Source: Candidatus Eisenbergiella stercoravium (lineage in GTDB: Bacteria; Bacillota; Clostridia; Lachnospirales; Lachnospiraceae). From it: a stretch of 40,465 bases of DNA. The position numbers and the translations under genes were made by a program. The stretch is taken from NCBI GenBank assembly GCA_019113175.1, contig DXHY01000045.1, forward strand, positions 64,361-104,825, read 5' to 3'. How positions within the stretch are numbered: position 1 is the stretch's first letter; each line of letters opens with the position of its first letter. Of the stretch, positions 8,287 through 15,449 are shown piece after piece. The notes under the pieces were generated by a model. The model ran no database searches. It was not told the DNA's origin and saw only the letters and a list, made by a program, of their open reading frames with translations.

Positions 8287-8667
8287 ATGTTAAAGAAGAT
8301 TACGACAGAAAAAGCTCCCGCGGCGATAGGCCCTTATTCTCAGGCGATTGTGGCAGGAAATTTCCTTTTTGCTTCAGGACAGATCCCGATCAATCCGGAA
8401 AACGGCGAGGTGGAAGCTGAAGGGATCGAAGCGCAGGCTGAGCAGGTGATGAAGAACGTGGGAGCCATTCTGGAGGCGGCCGGCACCGATTATGCCAATG
8501 TGGTAAAGACCACCTGTTTCCTTGCGGATATGGCTGATTTTGCGGCTTTTAACGGCGTGTATGAAAAGTATTTTACCGAGAAGCCCGCAAGAAGCTGTGT
8601 GGCGGTTAAGGCCCTTCCCAAGAACGTGCTCTGCGAAGTGGAAGTCATCGCCGCGCTGGAAGATTGA
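8287..8667 (+). CDS. ridA: RidA family enamine/imine deaminase
   Basis: A 126-residue RidA/YjgF/TdcF protein that in the family hydrolyses reactive enamines and imines made by PLP enzymes, working as a trimer. The opening (TTEKAPAAIGPYSQAIVAGN), SGQIPINPENGE and the C-terminal block PARSCVAVKALPKN with Arg102, the residue that binds the substrate carboxylate, are all present. AGGAGG is six bases from the ATG, preceded by a GCCGGT/ACCGGC hairpin (8256-8271). The stop codon runs straight into the 18-bp repeat array that begins the next gene. Confidence 0.92.
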   Translation: MLKKITTEKAPAAIGPYSQAIVAGNFLFASGQIPINPENGEVEAEGIEAQAEQVMKNVGAILEAAGTDYANVVKTTCFLADMADFAAFNGVYEKYFTEKPARSCVAVKALPKNVLCEVEVIAALED

Positions 8668-8775
8668 GCATGCCGATGAAGCGAGGCATGCCGGAGAAGC
8701 GAGGCATGCCGGAGAAGCGAGGCATGCCGGAGAGACAAGGCATGCCGATAAAGCGAGGCATGCCGGAGAAGCAGA
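8668..8775 (+). repeat. Six tandem 18-bp repeats at the start of the shikimate-kinase-like gene
   Basis: Units begin at 8668, 8686, 8704, 8722, 8740 and 8758 with consensus GCATGCCGGAGAAGCGAG; a partial seventh starts at 8776. Each unit holds an in-frame ATG inside a GCATGC palindrome, and most hold GGAG nine bases before the next ATG. If translated, each unit adds six residues (MPEKRG-like). The array starts one base after the ridA stop codon. Confidence 0.9.
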
Positions 8776-8777
8776 AC

Positions 8778-9296
8778 ATGCGCAGAAATGAGAACATAGT
8801 CCTGATCGGAATGCCGGGCGCGGGAAAGAGCACGGTGGGCGTGGTTCTGGCCAAGCATATGGGCCGCCGCTTTCTGGATTCCGATCTGGTCATCCAGGAA
8901 AAAACGGGAAAACTGCTCCATGAGATCATCTCCGAGAAGGGGCTGGAGGGTTTTCTCGCCGTAGAAAATGAGATCAACAGCGGTCTTGAAAAGAACGGAA
9001 GCGTCATCGCCACAGGCGGGAGCGTGATATACGGCCAGCAGGCGATGGACCACCTGAGACAGACGGGAACCGTGGTTTATCTGAAGCTTTCTTTTGAAGA
9101 AATCAGAAGCAGGCTGGGCGATCTGAAAAAAAGAGGTGTGGCCCTGAAGGAGGGCCAGACTCTTCGGGATCTGTATGAGGAAAGAATCCCTCTTTATGAA
9201 AAGTATGCGGATTTTATCCTGGAATGCGACCGGAAGAGTATCCGGACCATCGTTGAAGAGCTTGCGGAAGCACTGGAACAGATTTCAGAGAAATGA
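8778..9296 (+). CDS. Shikimate-kinase-like P-loop kinase (substrate doubtful)
   Basis: A 172-residue SKI-family fold: Walker A GMPGAGKST (11-19), DSD (34-36) and a lid region near KKRGVALKEGQTLRDLYEER. In true shikimate kinases the shikimate-binding arginine lies in a GxxxFRxxE motif and a GGG motif follows; here these read GLEGFLAVENE (Leu for Arg) and TGGS (79-82). It may therefore phosphorylate something else. Several starts are possible. The ATG at 8778 has GGAG nine bases upstream and begins at the usual N-terminus, but in-frame ATGs in the 18-bp repeats back to 8670 could add MPEKRG repeats. ridA is immediately upstream. Confidence 0.8.
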   Translation: MRRNENIVLIGMPGAGKSTVGVVLAKHMGRRFLDSDLVIQEKTGKLLHEIISEKGLEGFLAVENEINSGLEKNGSVIATGGSVIYGQQAMDHLRQTGTVVYLKLSFEEIRSRLGDLKKRGVALKEGQTLRDLYEERIPLYEKYADFILECDRKSIRTIVEELAEALEQISEK

Positions 9297-9381
9297 ACGG
9301 CAGAGTGGAAAACGGATCTCCGGAAACTGTGTCGGAAATGTAAATGTGATGTGAACACTTTCTAGCTTTTTTGTGATTCGG

Positions 9382-9410
9382 TTGTTTTCCCCTTCCCCCG
9401 GGGGTATAGT
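9382..9410 (+). promoter_or_regulatory. Sigma-A-like promoter for the DUF3810 gene
   Basis: TTGTTT (9382-9387), a 17-base spacer and TATAGT (9405-9410), with a leader of about 45 nt. Confidence 0.5.
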
Positions 9411-9464
9411 TAGTAGAAAGAAACAGGAGGGTTTTGTCGGGTACAGGAAATCGGGGGATTATTA

Positions 9465-10628
9465 ATGAGAAAAAAAATATGGGCAGCTTTATTTCTTCTG
9501 ACGGCAGCGGTAAATGTGATCGCATGGAACAGCCAGGCGTTCTGTGACTGGCATGTGAAGCATCTGTTTCCGCTTTCCGTCAACCTTTACGGAAGGTTGA
9601 TGTCGATTTTTCCTTTTTCTGTTGGAGAGGGGATGATCGCTCTGGCCGTCTTTTTCACGGCCGTGGCTATTCTGCTTGGCATCATGTGCATTTTCGTGAG
9701 GAAGGGAAGGATAAAGCGGCTCATTTCTGTTTTTTCCCGGACATATGTCCGTGCTTATGCCTGGGTATTCCTGGCGGTTTTCATGATCATGACCTGGAAC
9801 TGCTTCATTCTGTATCATGCTTCTGAATTTGATGAGACTTACATGGCGCAGAAGGCGCAGAGGACTTATACGGACCGGGAACTGATTCAGGTGAGAAATC
9901 ATATCGTGGAGGAACTGAACGCACTGACGGAGGAGCTGGAACGGGATGAAAACGGCTTTCTGGTCTATCAGGGGGATATGAAGCAGGAGGCCGTCCGCGC
10001 GATGCAGGGGCTTGGAGAAGAATATGAGCTGCTTTCCGGCTATTATCCGCGGGCAAAAGGGATTGCCGCTTCAGATTTCCTGAGCCAGCAGTATATGATG
10101 GGCTACTATTTTCCGTTTTCCATGGAAGCGAATTACAATACCAGCATGTATGTCGCAAATGTGCCCGCCACGCTCTGCCATGAGCTGGCGCACCTGAAGG
10201 GCTTCATCTATGAGGACGACGCGAACTTCATCGGCTTTCTTGCCTGCATCAGCTCGGACGATCCCTTCTACCGGTACAGCGGCTATCTGAGCGTGTTGGG
10301 CTATGTGGAAAAGGAATACAAAAAAGCTTCCGGAAAAGAGGAATTTGACTGCCTTTCGATTGCGAAAAGCGTTCGCTCGGACGATATTTTCCTCACCTCC
10401 GAGGCATGGGAAAGGGTGGAAGAAAAGGCGGTGGTCGAAACCGCGGTGGTGAAGGCGGCTTCCAACCAGTTCACGGAAACCACCCTGGTCATCAACGGCG
10501 TTTCCGACGGCATGAAAAGCTACAGCCGCGTGGTGCAGCTCCTGCTGGAATACTATGATGGGATTCTGTATGACAGCGAATTTGACCTGAACGGCGGAGC
10601 AGTGCTGGTGGAAGCGTCCGCAGAGTGA
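9465..10628 (+). CDS. DUF3810 membrane protein with a HExxH zinc motif
   Basis: A 387-residue protein with three N-terminal hydrophobic segments (about 5-22, 52-78, 96-118) and a long soluble domain. HELAH at 239-243, followed by KGFIYEDDANFIGF, is a zinc-metalloprotease-type site in which Glu250 could be a third ligand. This arrangement matches the DUF3810 family, whose substrate is unknown. The C-terminal part (about 300-387) is acidic and helical. A purine-rich GGGGG stretch precedes the ATG. It converges on spoVAE, and one bidirectional terminator serves both. Confidence 0.82.
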   Translation: MRKKIWAALFLLTAAVNVIAWNSQAFCDWHVKHLFPLSVNLYGRLMSIFPFSVGEGMIALAVFFTAVAILLGIMCIFVRKGRIKRLISVFSRTYVRAYAWVFLAVFMIMTWNCFILYHASEFDETYMAQKAQRTYTDRELIQVRNHIVEELNALTEELERDENGFLVYQGDMKQEAVRAMQGLGEEYELLSGYYPRAKGIAASDFLSQQYMMGYYFPFSMEANYNTSMYVANVPATLCHELAHLKGFIYEDDANFIGFLACISSDDPFYRYSGYLSVLGYVEKEYKKASGKEEFDCLSIAKSVRSDDIFLTSEAWERVEEKAVVETAVVKAASNQFTETTLVINGVSDGMKSYSRVVQLLLEYYDGILYDSEFDLNGGAVLVEASAE

Positions 10629-10676
10629 TCCGGCAAAAAGCCGGCTGAGCTGACGGCCTGTCCGGGCCTGCTCAAA

Positions 10677-10708
10677 AGCGGGTACCTTACGGGGTACCCG
10701 CTATTTTT
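10677..10708. terminator. Bidirectional terminator between the DUF3810 gene and spoVAE
   Basis: AGCGGGTACC and GGTACCCGCT form a ten-base perfect stem. A T-rich run (TATTTTTT) follows on the plus strand, and TTTT follows on the minus strand. The right arm overlaps the spoVAE stop codon. Confidence 0.85.
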
Positions 10709-11057
10709 TCATCTTCGGATTGAAAATCAGTGAGGCGAGGTAGCCGAAAATGAGGGCCGCGGCGCAGCCAACGGCGCCTGCCTTAAAACCTCCGGCAAAC
10801 AGGCCGAGAAAGCCCATTTCATCAACCGCTTTCCTGACCCCCTGAAACAGCGTATTGCCGAAGCCGAGAAGCGGCACGCTGGCGCCGGCCCCTGCGAACT
10901 TCAGGAAGGGCTCGTAGATGCCGAGCGCTCCGAGGACGGCTCCGGTACAGACCAGAAGCACCATGATCCGGCCGGGCATCAGCTTTGTCTTTTCCATCAG
11001 AATCTGAACCAGGGCGCAGATCAGCCCGCCGATCCAGAACGCGTTCAGATAATCCAT
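10701..11057 (-). CDS. spoVAE: Stage V sporulation protein AE
   Basis: A 118-residue membrane subunit of the SpoVA dipicolinate channel. MDYLNAFWIGGLICALVQIL opens the first helix, and the family block KFAGAGASVPLLGFGNTLFQ sits in the middle, parallel to the GGAGALVPITGFAN block of SpoVAC, to which SpoVAE is distantly related. I chose the ATG at 11057 because it gives the usual family N-terminus and length; an upstream in-frame ATG at 11105 would add 16 residues. The gene is on the opposite strand from spoVAC and spoVAD and lies 3.7 kb beyond spoVAD, an unusual break of a normally contiguous trio. Confidence 0.92.
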   Translation of the reverse strand: MDYLNAFWIGGLICALVQILMEKTKLMPGRIMVLLVCTGAVLGALGIYEPFLKFAGAGASVPLLGFGNTLFQGVRKAVDEMGFLGLFAGGFKAGAVGCAAALIFGYLASLIFNPKMKK

Positions 11058-11185
11058 ACCTGACTCCATTTCCGCCGCGGACGCCGGCAGCGTATATCCT
11101 GTCATTCAGGAAAGTCCGCCATCAGATGAATTCTGAAGATTGCGCGGTCAGCCGGCAGTACAGCGGCATATTTGTATGATAAGAA

Positions 11186-11216
11186 CAGTATGCCCTGCCG
11201 GGGGTCGGATTATGCG
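11186..11216 (-). promoter_or_regulatory. Sigma-G-like forespore promoter for spoVAE
   Basis: On the minus strand, CGCATA (11216-11211), an 18-base spacer and CATACTG (11192-11186). One mismatch in each box to TGMATA/CATACTA. The spacing is the same as at spoVAC and spoVAD. Confidence 0.5.
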
Positions 11217-11252
11217 GGAGAAAATCCCTGTTTTCAGAAGAGACGCGGAGTC

Positions 11253-11756
11253 TCACAGCTCGTCATACGCCACTTCCCGTCTGTCCAGAAAGGTCCTTAC
11301 CGTCCGGTCCCAGAGCACATCAGCGCTTTTGTCAGGAAGAAAGGTATGCAGGGATGTCCCGGTCAGCAGGGTCAGCGTGCCGTTTTCATATCTGCAGGTA
11401 AGCACAAGGGCCTTGATCTGATCCGCCGTAATGGAGGTTTCGGAAGGCTTCAGAATGCCGGGAACATACTGTGGCATGAGATGCAGAACAAAACGGAAGC
11501 TGACAGGCGTTTTTTTCCCGCGGATCAGCTCAAACAGAATGGGACGCATGGTTTTCCAGGGAGAGAAGTCATAGGGGCGTATCTCCGGTTCATTCCACTC
11601 CTCACTGGAAAAAAAGGCCCGGTTCATCCGGCCGTCTATGGTAAATGTATTATAGGTAGAAATGACGGCTTCCTCCAGGAGGAAGGAATCCAGAAAATCC
11701 GTGCCGAGAAGCCGGCCCATAAAATGTTTTACATCCTTAATCTGAAGCGCGATCAT
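11253..11756 (-). CDS. DUF5721 family protein
   Basis: A 167-residue soluble protein. MIALQIKDVKHFMGRLLGTD, then DSFLLEEAVISTYNTFTIDG, is the recognisable start of the DUF5721 family of Lachnospiraceae, whose function is unknown. AAGGAG is about eight bases from the ATG. It lies upstream of spoVAE on the same strand but is separated by the inferred forespore promoter, so cotranscription with spoVAE is uncertain. No membrane segment or catalytic motif is visible. Confidence 0.8.
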   Translation of the reverse strand: MIALQIKDVKHFMGRLLGTDFLDSFLLEEAVISTYNTFTIDGRMNRAFFSSEEWNEPEIRPYDFSPWKTMRPILFELIRGKKTPVSFRFVLHLMPQYVPGILKPSETSITADQIKALVLTCRYENGTLTLLTGTSLHTFLPDKSADVLWDRTVRTFLDRREVAYDEL

Positions 11757-11802
11757 GGCGATCTCCTTTTCTTTGCACAGAGCCGTTTAATGCGGCTCTT
11801 TC

Positions 11803-11839
11803 TTTATACGATAGGAAATTTCATTTCCTATCGTATAAA
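11803..11839. repeat. Perfect 17-bp inverted repeat
   Basis: TTTATACGATAGGAAAT and its exact complement flank a three-base loop. A smaller stem, AGAGCCG (11779-11785) with CGGCTCT (11793-11799) followed by TTCTTT, lies just to the left. No gene on the plus strand ends here, so its role as a terminator is unclear. It stands upstream of the DUF5721 gene, between that gene and degV. Confidence 0.75.
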
Positions 11840-11876
11840 AACCTTCGGTGGATCGCACTGCGGCGGAAAGGAAGAT

Positions 11877-11929
11877 GTCGCTTACGCGACCCGCCGCAGG
11901 CGGAGAATCCCGCAAGCGGGATTCTTTTT
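11877..11929. repeat. Train of three consecutive hairpins upstream of degV
   Basis: Back-to-back stems: GTCGC-ttac-GCGAC (11877-11890), CCGCC-gca-GGCGG (11891-11903) and AGAATCCCGC-aa-GCGGGATTCT (11904-11925), the last followed by four more T. The third could terminate transcription on the plus strand. The 345-bp gap otherwise holds only the 17-bp repeat and the degV promoter. Confidence 0.65.
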
Positions 11930-12021
11930 AAAATTTCTTTGTATGCTTAAATTTTACACGATTCAGGAACGAATAGCCAGATAAAAAATCATCAGCTTTA
12001 CGATTTCTTTTGGAAATTATC

Positions 12022-12051
12022 TTTACAAGATGTAAATATCAGTGTTATTAT
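12022..12051 (+). promoter_or_regulatory. Promoter for degV
   Basis: TTTACA (12022-12027), an 18-base spacer and TATTAT (12046-12051). Confidence 0.5.
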
Positions 12052-12074
12052 ATGTGGTAATTAAAACCACATAT
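12050..12074. promoter_or_regulatory. Operator-like dyad at the degV transcription start
   Basis: ATATGTGGT and ACCACATAT are perfect nine-base arms around AATTAAA, starting at the last bases of the -10 box. It could be a repressor site or a 5' RNA stem. Confidence 0.45.
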
Positions 12075-12144
12075 TCAAGTGACGAAAATCGGAGGTAGTG
12101 TATGGCAGAAGAGAAATCGCATTCGCGATTTTTCTTCGCCCCGT

Positions 12145-12174
12145 CGCTACGCTCCAGAATGGAGATTATCATGA
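12145..12174 (+). repeat. 30-nt translation-start cassette, copy 2 (degV)
   Basis: Matches 5895-5924 at 27 of 30 positions, including GGAG and the ATG. An AAATCGC-attc-GCGATTT hairpin (12114-12131) lies just upstream, after an unused-looking ribosome site and ATG at 12102. Confidence 0.6.
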
Positions 12175-13016
12175 GCTATAAGATCGTTGTGGACAGCTGC
12201 TGCGAGCTGCCGGAGGAGTTTAAGAATGACAGCCGCTTTGAAAGAGTGCCCCTTGGCCTGGAAGTGGGAGACTGGCGGATACAGGATGATGAAAACTTTA
12301 ATCAGAAGGAATTCCTGAGAAAGGTAGCGGAATGTCCGATCTGCCCCAGATCCTCCTGCCCTTCACCGGAACGATATCTGGCGAGCTATGAAGGGGAAGC
12401 GGAGCATGTCTATGTGGTTACCCTTTCCGCAAACCTGAGCGGCAGCCACAACAGTGCGCTGCTCGGAAAGAATCTCTTTGAAGAAAAATATGGAAGGGAC
12501 GCGAAGAAAATCCATGTAGTGGATTCCAAATCCGCTTCCTGTGGGGAGACGCAGATCGCCCTGAAGGCCATGCAGCTTGAGGAGGAGGGACGTTCCTTTG
12601 AGGAAATCGTACAGACGCTGGAGTCCTTCCGGGATGAGATGAACACCTGGTTCGTTCTGAATAATCTGGAAACGCTGAGAAAGAACGGAAGGCTCACCGG
12701 AGTGAAGGCGCTGGTAGCTTCCACGCTGAACATCAAACCGGTCATGGGAGCCACGCCGGAGGGAACCATTATTCAGCGCGGACAGGCCGTGGGGCTGAAG
12801 AAGGCTCTGATCAGGATGGCGGGACTTGTGGCGGATGAGACAAAAAATCCGCAGGACAAGTGCCTGATGATTTCCCACTGCAACAATCCGGAAAAGGCGG
12901 AATGGGTCAGAGACATGATTATGGAAAAAGCGGTCTTTTCCGGTTCAAGAATTCTGAATACGGCGGGTATCAGCAGTATGTACGCAAATGACGGGGGCAT
13001 CATCATAGCGGTGTGA
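12171..13016 (+). CDS. DegV family fatty-acid-binding protein
   Basis: A 281-residue DegV (FakB-like) protein. Members bind a fatty acid and, with the kinase FakA, deliver acyl-phosphate for phospholipid synthesis. MSYKIVVDSCCELP opens the first domain, TLSANLSGSHNSA lies in the lipid-binding region, and TLRKNGRLTGVKALVASTLN with KPVMG marks the family core. The ATG at 12171 gives the normal N-terminus with GGAG six bases upstream. An in-frame ATG at 12102 also has a good ribosome site (CGGAGGT) but would add 23 residues encoded by a hairpin and the shared start cassette. No FakA gene is in view. Confidence 0.88.
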   Translation: MSYKIVVDSCCELPEEFKNDSRFERVPLGLEVGDWRIQDDENFNQKEFLRKVAECPICPRSSCPSPERYLASYEGEAEHVYVVTLSANLSGSHNSALLGKNLFEEKYGRDAKKIHVVDSKSASCGETQIALKAMQLEEEGRSFEEIVQTLESFRDEMNTWFVLNNLETLRKNGRLTGVKALVASTLNIKPVMGATPEGTIIQRGQAVGLKKALIRMAGLVADETKNPQDKCLMISHCNNPEKAEWVRDMIMEKAVFSGSRILNTAGISSMYANDGGIIIAV

Positions 13017-13127
13017 TTCATGCGGCGGGCTGGAGCATGGCTGAGCGCCTCAGGCGGCTTTGGAGGGCAGCGTCCTGCCGCGGAAGGCTGCGCGCCGCCT
13101 CTAGTCGGATGAGACCGTCGGAGAAGC

Positions 13128-15449
13128 TCAGCGGAAGGTTTCCACCGTCACCCTTCCGTTCTGTTCCCGGACGGTGATCGCGCCGCATTCCGCCGTTATG
13201 AAGACGGGAACGCCTGCGTTCCGGAAGCGGGAGAGCACCTCTTCATGGGGATGGCCATAGGAATTATCCTTCCCGCAGGAGATCAGGGCAGCCCCGGGAG
13301 AGGCGGCGCTCAGAAATTCCTGTGTGGTGGAGGTGTTTGAACCGTGATGAGCCGTTTTCAATATGGTGCATCCGGATATGAGCTCCGGAAAGGCATCCAG
13401 CATTTCTTTTTCGCCGGAGGCCTCCACATCTCCGGTCAGGAGCATGGAGAAAGCTTCTCCCCGCGTTTCTGAAAAGCGCAGGACCAGCGAGGAGGCGTTT
13501 CTGTCGGAGGAGGCCGATGCGGGGAAGACGTTTCCGGAAAGGGTGTTTTCAGAGGAAAAGGGATAGATCGCCTGAAAAAGAGCATTGCCACGGCGGATCT
13601 CGTCACCGGCACGCATCCGGTAGACGGGAACGCCGTTTCTTTCTGCAGCGGCAATGAGGGAAGCGCGCATCTCATCTTCCGGACCGGAGGCCCCAAGAAC
13701 CAGTCCGCCGATGGAAAGGTTTTCTTCCCCGGCCCATTCCAGAAGCTCCTGAATGGCGCTGATATGGTCCTGATCGCAGTGGCTGACAAAAATCAGCTCA
13801 AGCCGGTTTACGCCCTGATGCTTCAGAAAGGGAATGACCTGCCAGGTTCCGGTCTGGAGCCTGGAGGTGCTTCCGCCGTCGCACAGATAATGCTTTCCGT
13901 CCTGCGAGCGGATGTGGATGCAGTCTCCCTGCCCCACATCCAGCATGGTGATCTGTGTGCCGGAAGGCTTTCCCGCGAGGAAAATAAGACACAGAAGGCA
14001 ACAGACGGCATATCCGCCGATGCGGGGCAGGCGTTTCGCCAGAAGAAACAGGCTCAGCAGTCCCGCATAGAAAAGAAGAATCTGCCAGAGCTGCGGCGCG
14101 CCGGGCCGGAACAGTCCGACTCCACCCGTGGAACCGATTCTGCACAGGATTTCATATAATAACAGAATTCCCCTGACGGGAAGAGCTGCCGGAGCGAGAA
14201 GAAAGAGCCACTGCTCTCCGATCAGCAGAAGCAGTCCGCCCGAAACGGCCAGCAGAATACAGCCGCCGAGAAGAACCCCCATGAGAGGGATTACCACCAG
14301 GTTAACGGCAATGGAGAGCACGTTCCATTCATAAAAGGAGGAAAGCACCAGAGGGAGGGTGACCATGCTGACACAGAAGCTGGAACGAAAGCCTGAGCAC
14401 AGAGTGTCCCGGAGACGGTCTTTCAGACCGTGTGATGCGGGCTCGCGGTATCTTCTGACATTTCCGCCCTTACGGCTCAAAAGCCAGTCTTTCAGGCTGT
14501 CCATGCCTGAGAAGGCGGGAACGGCAATGGAAGCGGCGAGAGCCGCGGTGAAGGAAAGCTGAAAGCCCGTATCGTCAATCCAGGCCGGATTTTCCACCAG
14601 AAGCAGGGCAGCGGCTGTGGCCAGCGCTGTTGCGGTATCATAGGTACGTCCCAGCAGGCGGGCGGTCAGGGAAAGAGCGAACATGATCCCGGCCCGCATG
14701 GAAGAGGCGGAAAAGCCGGTCATGAAGAGAAAGGACAGAAGAAAAAAGGCGGATATGCAGCAGGAAAAGCGTTTCCCGAAAAAGCGGGAAAGAAGGTTGT
14801 ATACGCCTGTGCCAAGGATAGAGATATGCAGGCCGCTGATCGCCACCACATGAGAAATTCCGGCGGCCTGATACAGCGATTTGATTTCCTGATCCATCCC
14901 TTTCTTTTCCCCCAGAAGCATGGCCTTCATGATGGAGGCGTCTTTGGGAGAAAGCAGCGCTTCCAGAGCATTCCCCATATGATTTTTCAGCCGCCAGAGC
15001 GCCTGTCGGTAAAGGGAATAATCCCGGCCGGCGGCAGTGACAGCGGCGTCCCTTAGTTCAAAAGCATACCCCTGTCTGTTATAGTATTTTTTTGCATCGA
15101 ATTCTCCCGGATTTGTGGCTTTGCGGAAATGGCTGACTTCCCCTTCGCAGCGGATTTGGCTTCCGATTCTGGGAAGATAAGAGCTTTCGGTGAGACGGCA
15201 GATGATTTGAAACGAAGAATTGTATTCCGATGTGTTTTCAGATGATGCGGCGTTCTCAAGATAGACGAGGCTGACAGGATTGCCGGTTCCGGTATCCGTA
15301 TAGCAGATAACATCGGATACCGTTCCCGTATATGAGGCCCACCGCCCGTCCTCCCGGTCGGGTTCGGGGACGGGCAGCGGCCGCAGAAGGGTGACCAGCC
15401 TGACTGCTGCCACAAAGAGGAGAGATGCCGCGGCCAGCGGTCTTCTCAT
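13128..15449 (-). CDS. comEC: ComEC/Rec2 DNA-uptake channel protein
   Basis: A 773-residue competence protein that forms the inner-membrane channel for single-stranded DNA. A DUF4131 region (about 1-160) is followed by the Competence domain with many membrane helices (HVVAISGLHIS at 200-210, about 190-480). A metallo-beta-lactamase domain follows: LDVGQGDC (503-510), SHCDQDH (556-562, with Ser for the usual Thr) and AHHGSNTST. All zinc-type residues of this domain appear intact. Its ATG overlaps the GerMN gene stop by four bases, so it is the last gene of the comEA operon. holA, often next to comEC in Firmicutes, is 6 kb away on the other strand. The convergent gap to degV (13017-13127) is rich in paired GC arms. 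Confidence 0.93.
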   Translation of the reverse strand: MRRPLAAASLLFVAAVRLVTLLRPLPVPEPDREDGRWASYTGTVSDVICYTDTGTGNPVSLVYLENAASSENTSEYNSSFQIICRLTESSYLPRIGSQIRCEGEVSHFRKATNPGEFDAKKYYNRQGYAFELRDAAVTAAGRDYSLYRQALWRLKNHMGNALEALLSPKDASIMKAMLLGEKKGMDQEIKSLYQAAGISHVVAISGLHISILGTGVYNLLSRFFGKRFSCCISAFFLLSFLFMTGFSASSMRAGIMFALSLTARLLGRTYDTATALATAAALLLVENPAWIDDTGFQLSFTAALAASIAVPAFSGMDSLKDWLLSRKGGNVRRYREPASHGLKDRLRDTLCSGFRSSFCVSMVTLPLVLSSFYEWNVLSIAVNLVVIPLMGVLLGGCILLAVSGGLLLLIGEQWLFLLAPAALPVRGILLLYEILCRIGSTGGVGLFRPGAPQLWQILLFYAGLLSLFLLAKRLPRIGGYAVCCLLCLIFLAGKPSGTQITMLDVGQGDCIHIRSQDGKHYLCDGGSTSRLQTGTWQVIPFLKHQGVNRLELIFVSHCDQDHISAIQELLEWAGEENLSIGGLVLGASGPEDEMRASLIAAAERNGVPVYRMRAGDEIRRGNALFQAIYPFSSENTLSGNVFPASASSDRNASSLVLRFSETRGEAFSMLLTGDVEASGEKEMLDAFPELISGCTILKTAHHGSNTSTTQEFLSAASPGAALISCGKDNSYGHPHEEVLSRFRNAGVPVFITAECGAITVREQNGRVTVETFR

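Noticed and set aside
8668-8775. CRISPR array
   Set aside because: The units are directly joined without spacers and lie in frame with a coding sequence; no cas genes are present.
8522-9013. Repeat-rich open frames on both strands across the 18-bp array (ARHAGE and RFSGMP repeats)
   Set aside because: They are read-through of the same DNA repeats in other frames. The kinase frame has the P-loop and the good start.
12102-12170. DegV start at 12102
   Set aside because: The added 23 residues are encoded by a hairpin and the shared start cassette and do not resemble DegV proteins, though the ribosome site there is good, so some use cannot be excluded.
13017-13127. A gene or classic terminator between degV and comEC
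   Set aside because: GC-rich arms (AGGCGGC/GCCGCCT and GGCAG/CTGCC) can pair, but there is no U tract and no reading frame of note.
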